24,824 nt of DNA. Origin: CATOSP01 sp034422355 (GTDB lineage Bacteria; Chloroflexota; Dehalococcoidia; Lucifugimonadales; UBA3495). The stretch lies in assembly GCA_034422355.1 (NCBI GenBank), contig DAOUJS010000190.1, positions 1 through 24,824 on the forward strand, read 5' to 3'. The position numbers were made by a program, and so were the translations under genes. Below, piece after piece: positions 13,363 to 21,272 of this stretch. Position 1 is the stretch's first letter; every line of letters begins with the position of its first letter. The notes under the pieces are model-generated. The model was not told the DNA's origin and did no database searches. It was given only the letters and a program-made list of their open reading frames with translations.

Positions 13363-15681
13363 ATGTTGGACTACAAGCCAAACATTGTGCTTGCCACCGG
13401 CGAGTACGATGTGGTCGGCACGCGCCCCATCCGGCACGACGGCCCGGACAAGGTCCTGGGACGGGCGCGGTATGCCGCGGACATCAATCTTACCGGGATG
13501 CTCTATGGCAAACTGTACCGCAGCCCCCACCCCCACGCGCGGATCAAGAGCATCGACGCAACCCGCGCCTTGGCGCTGCCGGGGGTAAAGGCCGTGGTCA
13601 CCGCAGCCGACTTCCCCGAGGTATCGGCCGCGGTGGTGGACCAGGAGGAGGGGAGCACGGTCAACTACGGGTTCTACAGCCGCAACATAATGGCCAGGGA
13701 AAAGGCCCTCTACCGGGGCCATGCCGTGGCCGCGGTGGCGGCAACCTCGCAGCACATCGCGGAGCAGGCGCTATCCCTGCTGGACGTGGAGTTTGAGGTA
13801 CTGCCCCCCGTCCTGACCCTGGAGGACGCTACCAGGGACGGCGCTCCGGCGCTCCATGAACGTCTGGTCACTGGCAACAGCCCCAACGCCCGGGCAGGCG
13901 GATGGGGGGACGATGACAGCGGCACCAACGTTGCCAACCGCTTCGAATTTCGCGCCGGTGACTTGGAAAAGGGCTTCGCCGACGCCGATGTTATCGTTGA
14001 GCGCGAGTTCACCACCAAGGCAGTACACCAGGGATACATCGAACCGCATTCGGCCACCGCCCAGTGGAACACCACCGACGACAGCGTGACGATCTGGTGT
14101 AGCAGCCAGGGCCATTTCGCCCTGCGTGACCACACCTCGGTCGTCTTGGGCATCAACGTGTCCAAGGTCAAGATCGTCCCGATGGAGATCGGCGGCGGCT
14201 TCGGAGGCAAGGGACAGGGTGGCTGCTACCTGGAGCCGGTGGCCGCGGCCCTTGCGCGCAAGGCCGGGCAACCCGTGAAGCTGACCATGACCCGGACCGA
14301 GGTGTTCGAGGGCACCGGCCCCACGTCGGCCAGCACCATAACCGTGAAGATGGGCGCCACCCGTGACGGCAAGATAACCGCGGCCGAGGCCCATCTGAAC
14401 TACCTGGCAGGCGCATTCCCCGGCTCCCCCGTTCCTTCCGGGTGCCGAACCATGCTGGCCCCCTACGACATCGCAAACGCCTACATCGAAGGCGTGGATG
14501 TGGTGGTCAACACCCAGAAGGCCGCGGCCTACCGCGCGCCGGGGTCGCCCGCCGCGGCATTTGCCGCCGAGTCGGTCATCGACGAGATATGCCAGAGGAT
14601 CGGCATGGACCCGGTGGATTTCCGCCTGCGTAACGCCGCCAAAGAAGGCACTCGCCAGGCCACCGGGCCGGTTTTCCGCCGCATCGGGTTCGAGGAGTGC
14701 CTGCAAGCAGCCCAACAGCACCCCCACCTGGAGACGCCCATCGAGGGACCCAACCGGGGCCGGGGTGTGGCTGCCGGGGCATGGTTCAACGGCAGCGGTC
14801 CCGCCAGCGCAGTTGCCAGCGTCAACCCCGACGGCACCGTCAGCCTGGTCGAGGGTTCGCCGGACATCGGCGGCAGCAGGGCGGCGATGGCCATGCACCT
14901 CGCCGAGGTTCTCGGTATCCCTGTTGAGGAGGTCAATCCGGCCGTAGTGGACACCGACTCCATCGGCTACAGTTCCGGCGCGGGTGGCAGCGGCGTCACC
15001 TTCAAGATGGGCACCGCCTGCTACGAGGCGGGAGTGGACATCAAGCGCCAGATGGTCGAGCGTGCCGCCAGCATCTGGGGCGTCGAACCCGACGACGTCG
15101 AGTACGACGGCGGAGTGTTGCAACACAAGCGCGACCCGGAACTGCGGACCGACTTCAAGTCCCTGGCCCGTCGTCTGAACGGCACCGGCGGCCCAATTGT
15201 CGGCAGGGCCACCGCCAACCCGGCGGGCGTGGGCAACGCCTTTGCGTTGCATGTGGTGGACGTGGAAGTGGACCCGGAGACCGGCAAAGTGGACATCCTC
15301 CGCTACACCAGCTTCCAGGACGCGGGCAAGGCCATCCACCCCAGCTATGTCGAGGGACAGATGCAGGGCGGCGCGGTCCAGGGCATCGGCTGGGCGCTGA
15401 ACGAAGAATACTACTTCAACGACCAGGGCCAGATGATGAACTCCAGCTTCCTGGACTACCGAATGCCTACCAGCTTGGACCTGCCGATGATGGACACGGT
15501 GATAATCGAAGTGCCCAACCCCGGCCATCCCTTCGGTGTCCGCGGCACCGGCGAGGTGCCCCTGGTGCCTCCGATGGCCGCAATCGCCAACGCCATCAAC
15601 GACGCCATAGGCGTCAGGATGGAGAAGCTCCCCATGTCCCCTGGCGCAATCCTGGACACCATTTGGGAACAGGGCAAGTAA
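13363..15681 (+). CDS. Xanthine dehydrogenase/CoxL-family molybdenum hydroxylase large subunit
   Basis: The 772-residue protein has the full molybdopterin subunit layout. There is an N-terminal aldehyde oxidase/xanthine dehydrogenase a/b-hammerhead domain (about 25-150), then the cofactor-binding part with EIGGGFGGKGQG (275-286), the active-site loop AYRAPGSP (389-396) and the catalytic Glu731 in RGTGEVP. The loop is neither the AYRCSFR of form I CO dehydrogenase nor the AYRGAGR of form II, so CO oxidation is unlikely. The usual GQG near residue 505 reads IGGSR. These enzymes hydroxylate aldehydes, purines or aromatics. The 2Fe-2S and FAD partner subunits are absent from the window. ATG 13363 has AGGAG 7 nt upstream. 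Confidence 0.93.
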   Translation: MLDYKPNIVLATGEYDVVGTRPIRHDGPDKVLGRARYAADINLTGMLYGKLYRSPHPHARIKSIDATRALALPGVKAVVTAADFPEVSAAVVDQEEGSTVNYGFYSRNIMAREKALYRGHAVAAVAATSQHIAEQALSLLDVEFEVLPPVLTLEDATRDGAPALHERLVTGNSPNARAGGWGDDDSGTNVANRFEFRAGDLEKGFADADVIVEREFTTKAVHQGYIEPHSATAQWNTTDDSVTIWCSSQGHFALRDHTSVVLGINVSKVKIVPMEIGGGFGGKGQGGCYLEPVAAALARKAGQPVKLTMTRTEVFEGTGPTSASTITVKMGATRDGKITAAEAHLNYLAGAFPGSPVPSGCRTMLAPYDIANAYIEGVDVVVNTQKAAAYRAPGSPAAAFAAESVIDEICQRIGMDPVDFRLRNAAKEGTRQATGPVFRRIGFEECLQAAQQHPHLETPIEGPNRGRGVAAGAWFNGSGPASAVASVNPDGTVSLVEGSPDIGGSRAAMAMHLAEVLGIPVEEVNPAVVDTDSIGYSSGAGGSGVTFKMGTACYEAGVDIKRQMVERAASIWGVEPDDVEYDGGVLQHKRDPELRTDFKSLARRLNGTGGPIVGRATANPAGVGNAFALHVVDVEVDPETGKVDILRYTSFQDAGKAIHPSYVEGQMQGGAVQGIGWALNEEYYFNDQGQMMNSSFLDYRMPTSLDLPMMDTVIIEVPNPGHPFGVRGTGEVPLVPPMAAIANAINDAIGVRMEKLPMSPGAILDTIWEQGK

Positions 15682-15736
15682 GTCCAACAACATAGTCCGT
15701 TTCTCCACGGAAACGCCCAGGGCAGGGACACGAAAA

Positions 15737-15779
15737 GTCCGGCGGGAGAACGAATGACACCGTTCTCCCATGTCCGGAC
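15737..15779. terminator. Long stem-loop after the molybdenum hydroxylase gene
   Basis: An inner 9-bp perfect stem (15744-15752/15761-15769) has an 8-nt loop and is extended by an outer 6-bp stem (15737-15742/15774-15779). No U-run follows, so it may stabilise the upstream mRNA rather than end transcription fully. It covers a false start ATG at 15754. Confidence 0.5.
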
Positions 15780-15816
15780 ACAGCTCACTCCCAAACGCAG
15801 CCCCGGAGGACTGCTG

Positions 15817-16140
15817 ATGATCGATCCCGCAACCATACAAGCCATTGCCGCTCTGGGCGCGATGCTGCTGGCCCTGCTGACGCTCATAGGAGGCTGGATA
15901 TTCTGGACGGAACGCCGTTTGATAGACCGGATGGACCGTCAGCATCTGGAGACACTGGATCGGATAGACCGGATGGACCGTCAGCATCTGGAGGCGCTGG
16001 ACCGAATGGACCGCCGGTTCCAGGATATGCAGGAGCAGATGGGCCAGAACCACCGGGAGATGCTGGCCTTGCTGGAAGGCCATACTCACGACGGCGGCCC
16101 GCCTCCTGTGTTCCGTCGGCTGACCGGCCCGGCAGATTAA
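15817..16140 (+). CDS. Small membrane-anchored coiled-coil protein
   Basis: The product has 107 residues from ATG 15817, which has GGAGGA 6 nt upstream. An ATG at 15754 in the same frame lies inside a hairpin and has no ribosome site. Residues about 8-30 form one transmembrane helix (AALGAMLLALLTLIGGWIFW). A charged helix follows, with a duplicated 14-residue unit rich in DRMDRQHLE (about 36-63), then a further coiled coil and a Pro/Gly-rich tail. The family is not recognised. The layout, one membrane anchor and a coiled stalk, recalls the larger repeat protein at 2462-3058. It is the last gene before a strong terminator. Confidence 0.8.
   Translation: MIDPATIQAIAALGAMLLALLTLIGGWIFWTERRLIDRMDRQHLETLDRIDRMDRQHLEALDRMDRRFQDMQEQMGQNHREMLALLEGHTHDGGPPPVFRRLTGPAD
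15921..16004 (+). repeat. 42-bp in-frame tandem duplication
   Basis: 15921-15962 and 15963-16004 are near-identical; the first 31 bases are the same, and differences are confined to the ends. Each unit encodes 14 residues (two heptads), so the duplication lengthens the coiled coil by exactly four heptad-compatible turns without breaking the register. Confidence 0.9.
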
Positions 16141-16170
16141 CCCACGCGAATCTGGAGACCCGTAACGGCG

Positions 16171-16204
16171 ACCCGGCGGGAGAATCATCCCCGCCGGGTT
16201 TCTC
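16171..16204 (+). terminator. Rho-independent terminator
   Basis: ACCCGGCGGG (16171-16180) pairs exactly with CCCGCCGGGT (16190-16199), with a 9-nt loop, followed by TTTCTC. It lies 30 nt after the coiled-coil gene and closes the unit. Confidence 0.85.
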
Positions 16205-16349
16205 AATTTCCGGGACCATTGGATATCGTCACACGTAGCATGATTTGACCTCTATCCTGGCCATCGTTCCCGCTCTCACAGGAAAAGGCCTGCCTTAGGC
16301 GTTCATCCTGGCCGCCTGAAGCGAAATCTGCCGGGACAGAAATCACGTA

Positions 16350-16378
16350 TTGACAGGTAGATACCAAGCGTCTATATT
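16350..16378 (+). promoter_or_regulatory. Near-consensus sigma-70 promoter of the ABC transporter operon
   Basis: A perfect TTGACA (16350-16355) and TATATT (16373-16378) are separated by 17 bp. This is the best promoter in the window. Transcription should start near 16385, leaving a leader of about 208 nt before the lipoprotein gene. The stretch 16205-16349 before it holds nothing else I can support. Confidence 0.75.
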
Positions 16379-16387
16379 CTACTCGCT

Positions 16388-16431
16388 TTCCGGCAGGTTC
16401 GTATTCAGCAATCCCGAAATGCTGACCGGAA
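16388..16431 (+). promoter_or_regulatory. Structured 5' leader of the ABC transporter mRNA
   Basis: TTCCGG (16388-16393) pairs with CCGGAA (16426-16431). Inside it TCAGCA (16405-16410) pairs with TGCTGA (16420-16425). The inner stem stacks directly on the outer on one side, with an 11-nt bulge on the other. It sits at the 5' end of the predicted transcript. No known riboswitch was recognised; the rest of the leader (16432-16580) shows no clear fold. Confidence 0.45.
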
Positions 16432-16592
16432 TATCCCGAAGACACATAATCCCATAGGCGGAGGATTCAAGCTCTCGATGACAAATCATTGCAATTCGTA
16501 ACGCGATAACCCGCAGCATCCTGTTCAAGGGATATTGCGCTGTGATTCGCTAGATTCGACGGACCCAAATCATAACAATCGGAGGAGAGAAC

Positions 16593-18467
16593 ATGTCATC
16601 TTGGTGGTTCACCCGACCTCGGACGATCACTCTTATGTTAGTCGCCTCACTCGTGGCACTTATCGTTGCTTGTGGCGGCTCTGCCCCTGCAGAGCCCGTG
16701 GTACAACAGGTTGAGGTCACCAGGGAAGTGGTGAAGGAGGTCGTGAAAGAAGTCCCCAAGGAGGTCGTGCAGCAGGTTGAGGTCACTAAGGAAGTAGAAG
16801 TGGTCAAAGAGGTGGAGAAAGAGGTAGTGAAGGAAGTGGCCAAGGAAGTTGCGGTAGTAGTCACCGCTACCCCCGGCCCAACCGCCACTCCGGACACCTC
16901 CGCCAAGTCCGGTGGTTTCATAAACATGCAGAAGTACGCTGACGTGCGGCAACGGCTGGTCCACCAGTCGTCGATTCTCAACATGACCCTGTCCCCGATG
17001 ATGAACCTGCTGGTGGAGTACAATCCCGAGACCGCGGACACCACCGACATCCGCTGCGACCTCTGCACATCATGGGACGTGGCCCCCGACGGCATGACCT
17101 ATACCTTCCACCTGAACGAGGATGCCAAGTGGTGGGACGGCACCCCCGTCACCTCCAGGGACATCTGGTTCGCCATGGAGAGCATGGTCAACCCCGACCA
17201 GTTCGAGATACTGGAAGGACGGTCAACGTCTTCCACGGTGAACACCGAGCTATACGTTGACTCCGGCGCAACCAGGGAAATCGACGATTACACCGTCGAG
17301 ATCAAGACCAAGTTCCCTGCGGCAGCTTTCCTCGCCGCGCTGGGCGTCGAGACCAACGCGGTGCAGTCCTACAAGACCGTCATCGAGGACGGGATCGTCC
17401 AGGGTGGCAGGGACCTGACCGCCATCAACGGCTCCGGGGCCTTCAAGTTCGTGGACTACATCAGCGGCGTCTCCGTCGAGTACACCAAGAACGAGGACTA
17501 CTGGAAGCCGGGCAAACCCTATATCAACGGGATGAAGCACTTCATCATCACCGACGCGGGCCGCGCCATCGCCGCCTACAAGACCGGCCAGATCCTCACC
17601 ACCAGTTGGATTACCAACCTGACGACATTGGAAGCCAAGAAACTGGACGAGGAGATGGACAACCTCACCGTTCACTACGGCGGGCCGACGGGCTGGCAGG
17701 CGGTCACCGTCAACACCACCAAGGCGCCCTTCGATGACCCCAGCGTTCGCCAGGCCATTCACTTGGCGCTGCATCGCCAGCCCATTATCGACGCCGTCAG
17801 CGGCGGCGAAGATTTGATGGGCTACATGATCCCCGAGGGTTTCTGGTTCAGCCGCACGGCAGAAGAATACGCTAACATACCCGGCTACCGGGAGTTGAAC
17901 GGCGAGAAGCACCCCGACGACATAGCCGAAGCCAAGCGTCTGCTGACTGAAGCCGGCATCACGGGAGCCGTACCCATCCAGCTTACCGCCCGCAACTGCT
18001 GCGGTTACCCCGACCGGGCCGTCTTGGTCAAGGAACAGTTACAGGACGTCTTCGGATGGGAAATTGAAATCCGCGTGATGGAAGCTGGAGCAGGCTTCGA
18101 CGCCTACTGGGCCGGGGACTTCGAGATGATAGTGCAGGGGCACGGACTCCACTTCGCCGACCCCGACTCCCTGATGGTCAAATGGGTGCGCGGTACCCTT
18201 CCCCAGTGGATGGGCGGTGGCAGGGGCAAGTTCTGGACCATCACCGCGATCGAGGACCTGTACTACGAGCAGCAGCAGGAGTCGGACCTGGAAAAGCGGA
18301 AGGCCATAGTCCACGAGATGGCAAGGATCGCCCAGGAAGAGGGCAGCGCCAACTTCCCGCTCTACTGGGGCCTGCGTAACCATCCGCTGGAGCACCGCAT
18401 CCAGAATTACAACTTCGAGTTGTGGAACAAGAAGTGGGAGAACATCTGGTGCGACCCAGCTTGTTAA
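16593..18467 (+). CDS. ABC transporter substrate-binding lipoprotein (peptide/nickel type)
   Basis: The 624-residue protein has a signal peptide ending in lipobox LIVAC (Cys27), so it is lipid-anchored outside the membrane. Residues 36-90 are a low-complexity stalk of VKEV, EVTKEV and similar units, followed by a TATPGPTATP linker. This pattern is typical of Chloroflexota lipoproteins. The rest is an SBP_bac_5 domain (family of DppA, OppA and NikA), with LCTSWDVAPDG, FHLNEDAKWWDGTPVTSRD, GSGAFKFVDY and DPSVRQAIHLA as markers. The ligand is probably a peptide or similar solute, not determinable here. GGAGGAG precedes ATG 16593 by 5 nt. A stem-loop after the stop may raise its mRNA level over the permeases. 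Confidence 0.94.
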   Translation: MSSWWFTRPRTITLMLVASLVALIVACGGSAPAEPVVQQVEVTREVVKEVVKEVPKEVVQQVEVTKEVEVVKEVEKEVVKEVAKEVAVVVTATPGPTATPDTSAKSGGFINMQKYADVRQRLVHQSSILNMTLSPMMNLLVEYNPETADTTDIRCDLCTSWDVAPDGMTYTFHLNEDAKWWDGTPVTSRDIWFAMESMVNPDQFEILEGRSTSSTVNTELYVDSGATREIDDYTVEIKTKFPAAAFLAALGVETNAVQSYKTVIEDGIVQGGRDLTAINGSGAFKFVDYISGVSVEYTKNEDYWKPGKPYINGMKHFIITDAGRAIAAYKTGQILTTSWITNLTTLEAKKLDEEMDNLTVHYGGPTGWQAVTVNTTKAPFDDPSVRQAIHLALHRQPIIDAVSGGEDLMGYMIPEGFWFSRTAEEYANIPGYRELNGEKHPDDIAEAKRLLTEAGITGAVPIQLTARNCCGYPDRAVLVKEQLQDVFGWEIEIRVMEAGAGFDAYWAGDFEMIVQGHGLHFADPDSLMVKWVRGTLPQWMGGGRGKFWTITAIEDLYYEQQQESDLEKRKAIVHEMARIAQEEGSANFPLYWGLRNHPLEHRIQNYNFELWNKKWENIWCDPAC

Positions 18468-18492
18468 CCTACCTCATCGACCAGCGCTTTTC

Positions 18493-18532
18493 GGCAGTCC
18501 AGGCCCGGCAGCAGCCCTCGGTCTGGACTGCC
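18493..18532 (+). terminator. Intercistronic stem-loop after the substrate-binding protein gene
   Basis: A 13-bp stem with one G-U pair joins 18493-18505 and 18520-18532, with a 14-nt loop. No U-run follows, so read-through is expected. Such stems after binding-protein genes commonly protect the 3' end, giving more binding protein than permease. Confidence 0.65.
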
Positions 18533-18571
18533 CCGTATAAGTAACCCCTCGAAACGTAAAGGCGTAGCCTT

Positions 18572-19543
18572 ATGAAGACCTACATAGCAAAAAGAACGCT
18601 TCTCTTCATCCCCACCATGTTCCTGGTAACGGTCGCCGTGTTCGTCATTATGCGCATCGTGCCGGGAGACCCCGCGCTCATGATTCTGGGCGAGGGGGAA
18701 GAAGGTGCAGCCGACAACCTGACCGTGGAAAAGCTGGAGAAACTGCGGGCCAAGCTCGGCACCGACCGGCCCATCTACGTCCAGTACGGCTCCTGGGTTG
18801 GCAACATGCTCAAGGGAGACCTGGGCGATTCCTACTTCTACGAAGGCAAGCCCGAAGTAACCTTCTACCTGAAGGACAGGATTCCCACCACCGTCGAACT
18901 GACCCTTATGTCCCTGATTCTGGCCTCCATCGTCGCCGTGCCCCTGGGGGTGCTGTCGGCAATAAAGCAGGACAGCGTCTCCGACTACGCGGCTAGGATT
19001 ATCACCCTGCTTGGCATTGCGCTGCCCAACTTCTGGGTGGCGGTGATGACGATCTTCTTCCTGGTGCTCATTTTCGAGTGGGCGCCTCCATTGGCCTACG
19101 AAAAGGTCTGGGACAACCCGTGGACCAACTTCCAGCAGTTGATTTTCCCGGCCATCGCCCTTGGCACCTCGAACATGGCCTTCATCGCCCGCATCACCCG
19201 GTCGGCCATGCTTGAAGTGCTGCGGGAGGACTATATCCGTACCGCCCGTTCCAAGGGCCTGGCGGAGCGGGTCGTGGTTTACCGACATGCGCTCAGGAAC
19301 GCCCTGCTGCCGGTGGTAACACTGTTCGGTTTCGAGTTGGGACGGCTCATTTCGGGTACGGTCATCATCGAGACCATATTCCTGGTGCCCGGTATGGGCA
19401 AGCTCCTGATTGACAGCATCGGCAACCGAGACTACCCAATGATCCAGGCCGTGGTGCTGATGATCGCCATCACGGTGCTGGTTATGAACCTGTTCGCCGA
19501 CCTGCTCTACGCGTGGCTCGACCCGCGCATACGCTACAGCTAA
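18572..19543 (+). CDS. ABC transporter permease, DppB family
   Basis: The 323-residue inner-membrane protein has the family N-terminus IAKRTLLFIPTMFLVTVAVF, a periplasmic region with DRPIYVQYGSW, and about six transmembrane helices. The EAA loop that contacts the ATPase reads EDYIRTARSKGL. The C-terminal FLVPGMGKLL block is also typical. The only ribosome-like AAAGG (18558-18562) lies in a small 5-bp hairpin (18559-18563/18567-18571) touching the ATG, so start access may be controlled. It pairs with the next permease. Confidence 0.95.
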   Translation: MKTYIAKRTLLFIPTMFLVTVAVFVIMRIVPGDPALMILGEGEEGAADNLTVEKLEKLRAKLGTDRPIYVQYGSWVGNMLKGDLGDSYFYEGKPEVTFYLKDRIPTTVELTLMSLILASIVAVPLGVLSAIKQDSVSDYAARIITLLGIALPNFWVAVMTIFFLVLIFEWAPPLAYEKVWDNPWTNFQQLIFPAIALGTSNMAFIARITRSAMLEVLREDYIRTARSKGLAERVVVYRHALRNALLPVVTLFGFELGRLISGTVIIETIFLVPGMGKLLIDSIGNRDYPMIQAVVLMIAITVLVMNLFADLLYAWLDPRIRYS

Positions 19544-19580
19544 CACCCGCCGGACGCTTTCAAGCAAGCTGGGAGAAGAG

Positions 19581-20519
19581 ATGAGTTTAGATAGAGGAAG
19601 CGATACCGTCCGGGCAGATGGGACCGTCGAGGTCGAGCCGGGCGTATTCACCGCGCTGCGCCCCAAGCGCACGGTCTGGCAGGGTATCAGGTTCTTCGTG
19701 ACCCGCAAACCCTTAGGGACCTTTGGGGCCATGGTCGCTATTGTCCTGGTGATCGTAGCGGCCTTGGCAGATCTTGCGCCCCACGACCCGTACCGGACCA
19801 ACGTGGCCACCGGAGACCAATACGCCAACCCCTCCGCGGAATACTGGTTCGGCACCGACCACCTGGCCCGTGATGTGTTCAGCCGGATCGTCCACGGGGC
19901 GCGGGTCTCCCTGTACGTGGGAGTCGTGTCCGCCTTCCTCGGTTCCAGCATTGGCATGATCGTGGGCGTGGCCAGCGTCCAGTTGGGTGGAAAGGTGGAC
20001 TTGGTCGTCCAGCGGTTTGTGGACGCCATGATGGCGTTCCCGGGGCTGATTCTGGCCATCGCCATCATGTCCGCCCTTGGCGCGTCGGTCAATAACGTGA
20101 TTATCGCCCTGACCGTCGCCTTCATACCGAGCACGGCCCGCATCGTCCGCTCCCAGTCCCTGGCAATCACGGAGATGGACTATGTCCTGGCTGCCCGGGC
20201 CGTGGGTGCGGGAAATACCCGCATCATGCTCAGGCATATCATCCCCAACATATTCGCTCTGTACCTGGTGGTGTTCACCTTCTACATCGGCGGAGCGATA
20301 ATCTCAGAGGCTGGTCTGAGTTTCCTCGGCGTCGGGAGCCCCATCGATACCCCGTCTTGGGGCGGAATGCTCAGCGGCGCGACCCGCCAGTACGTGAGTC
20401 TTGCGCCCTGGCTGGCGGTTTTCCCCGGACTGGCCATATTCGTGGTAGTATTCGCTTGGAACGTCCTTGGCGACGCCCTGCGGGATGTCTTGGACCCGCG
20501 CTTGAGGGGGACTGACTAG
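19581..20519 (+). CDS. ABC transporter permease, DppC family
   Basis: The 312-residue inner-membrane protein begins with a cytoplasmic tail of about 40 residues, then GTFGAMVAIVLVIVAAL as the first helix. The HPYRTN/GTDHLARDVFSRIVHGARVS type sequence is diagnostic for DppC-like permeases. The EAA loop reads MDYVLAARAVGA, and LGDALRDVLDPRLRG closes the family signature. GGGAGAAGAG precedes ATG 19581. It forms the channel with the upstream DppB-like protein. No ATPase genes follow in the window, so the energising subunits must be encoded elsewhere or shared. Confidence 0.95.
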   Translation: MSLDRGSDTVRADGTVEVEPGVFTALRPKRTVWQGIRFFVTRKPLGTFGAMVAIVLVIVAALADLAPHDPYRTNVATGDQYANPSAEYWFGTDHLARDVFSRIVHGARVSLYVGVVSAFLGSSIGMIVGVASVQLGGKVDLVVQRFVDAMMAFPGLILAIAIMSALGASVNNVIIALTVAFIPSTARIVRSQSLAITEMDYVLAARAVGAGNTRIMLRHIIPNIFALYLVVFTFYIGGAIISEAGLSFLGVGSPIDTPSWGGMLSGATRQYVSLAPWLAVFPGLAIFVVVFAWNVLGDALRDVLDPRLRGTD

Positions 20520-20529
20520 CCCAGTCAGT
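20511..20529 (+). other. Small inverted repeat at the DppC stop
   Basis: ACTGAC (20511-20516) pairs with GTCAGT (20524-20529) across the stop codon, with flanking GGG and CCC that could extend it imperfectly. No U-run follows. It could be a weak attenuator before the lipoprotein gene. Confidence 0.35.
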
Positions 20530-20610
20530 GCGGTCCCGAACTACCCAAAGTTGGGAGATCAGGAATCTGGGCAGGGCCGTATCTTTGGCATAGGCCGAGG
20601 CAGGTGAAGT

Positions 20611-21162
20611 ATGAGAGTGAGATTGGCCTATCTGATGACCTTGGCATTGCTGGTGGCCGTGCTGGCAATCATCGCCTGCGGCAGTTCTGCTCCTTCCGCC
20701 GGTGGCGGGGAGGGCAGTTCCTCCAGTGCAAATACGGAAGCCGCAAAGGAAACGACGGCTGATAAGGCCCAACCGGACGCCGGCGCCGCGGCGGAGGCGG
20801 CGGCAGCCATGGCCGCAGGTTACATACCCGCTGCTGAGATGGCGCAGCACCTGGGCCAGGAAATTACTGCTCAGGGCAAAGTAAAAGACTACTACCGTGT
20901 CACCGGGGCTGGGGCCGGAAAACCAACCCTGTTCCTGTTCGAGGGGGCCGCAGCCATGACCGCTGGGCCTATGGTCTCCGACCTCGAAACTCCCGGTGGC
21001 AGCGCCGTCCTGATCTGGCGGGAGGACAGCAAGAACTTCCCCGAAAACTTCCGTGAATTCTACAAGGGCAGGACCATTTGCGTTACCGGGACCGTCGAGA
21101 CCTTCAAAGACAACCCGGTAATCATCGCCAAAGACCAAAGCCAGATAGAGCCGGACTGCTAG
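20611..21162 (+). CDS. OB-fold-like lipoprotein, function unknown
   Basis: The 183-residue protein has a signal peptide with lipobox LAIIAC (Cys23), then a Ser/Ala/Glu-rich linker to about residue 70. The C-terminal domain (about 75-180) shows GQEITAQGKV, FLFEG, SAVLIWRED and GRTICVTGTVETFKDNPVII, a beta-barrel pattern like the tRNA_anti/OB-fold family found in exported proteins. The ligand is unknown; a metal or nucleic-acid role would be a guess. The final Cys183 could pair with Cys157. AGGTGA precedes ATG 20611. It follows the permease by 91 bp and ends at a strong terminator, so it may belong to the transporter operon. Confidence 0.82.
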   Translation: MRVRLAYLMTLALLVAVLAIIACGSSAPSAGGGEGSSSSANTEAAKETTADKAQPDAGAAAEAAAAMAAGYIPAAEMAQHLGQEITAQGKVKDYYRVTGAGAGKPTLFLFEGAAAMTAGPMVSDLETPGGSAVLIWREDSKNFPENFREFYKGRTICVTGTVETFKDNPVIIAKDQSQIEPDC

Positions 21163-21207
21163 ATCCTTGAAACAATGAGTGGGCCAGAAGGCAGATAAGC
21201 CAGCGAC

Positions 21208-21240
21208 AAGGCCGCGGACAAACACCGTGGCCTTTTCCTT
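21208..21240 (+). terminator. Rho-independent terminator
   Basis: AAGGCCGCGG (21208-21217) and CCGTGGCCTT (21225-21234) form a 10-bp stem with one G-U pair and a 7-nt loop, followed by TTCCTT. It closes the transporter-lipoprotein unit. Confidence 0.8.
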
Positions 21241-21272
21241 ATATCCAAGACCATCAGCAGGAGGATGAAGAC

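Noticed and set aside
13363..15681. CO dehydrogenase (CoxL)
   Set aside because: The active-site loop is AYRAPGSP, not the AYRCSFR or AYRGAGR forms.
15754..15816. Start of the coiled-coil gene at ATG 15754
   Set aside because: It lies in a strong hairpin without a ribosome site, while ATG 15817 has GGAGGA at good spacing.
13771..16206. 811-residue open frame on the minus strand opposite the molybdenum hydroxylase gene
   Set aside because: It mirrors a well-conserved gene on the + strand, has no recognisable domain, and arises from GC-rich codon use.
18464..20170. 568-residue minus-strand frame opposite the two permeases
   Set aside because: The + strand encodes two clear DppB/DppC permeases. 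The mirrored frame has no domain or ribosome site.
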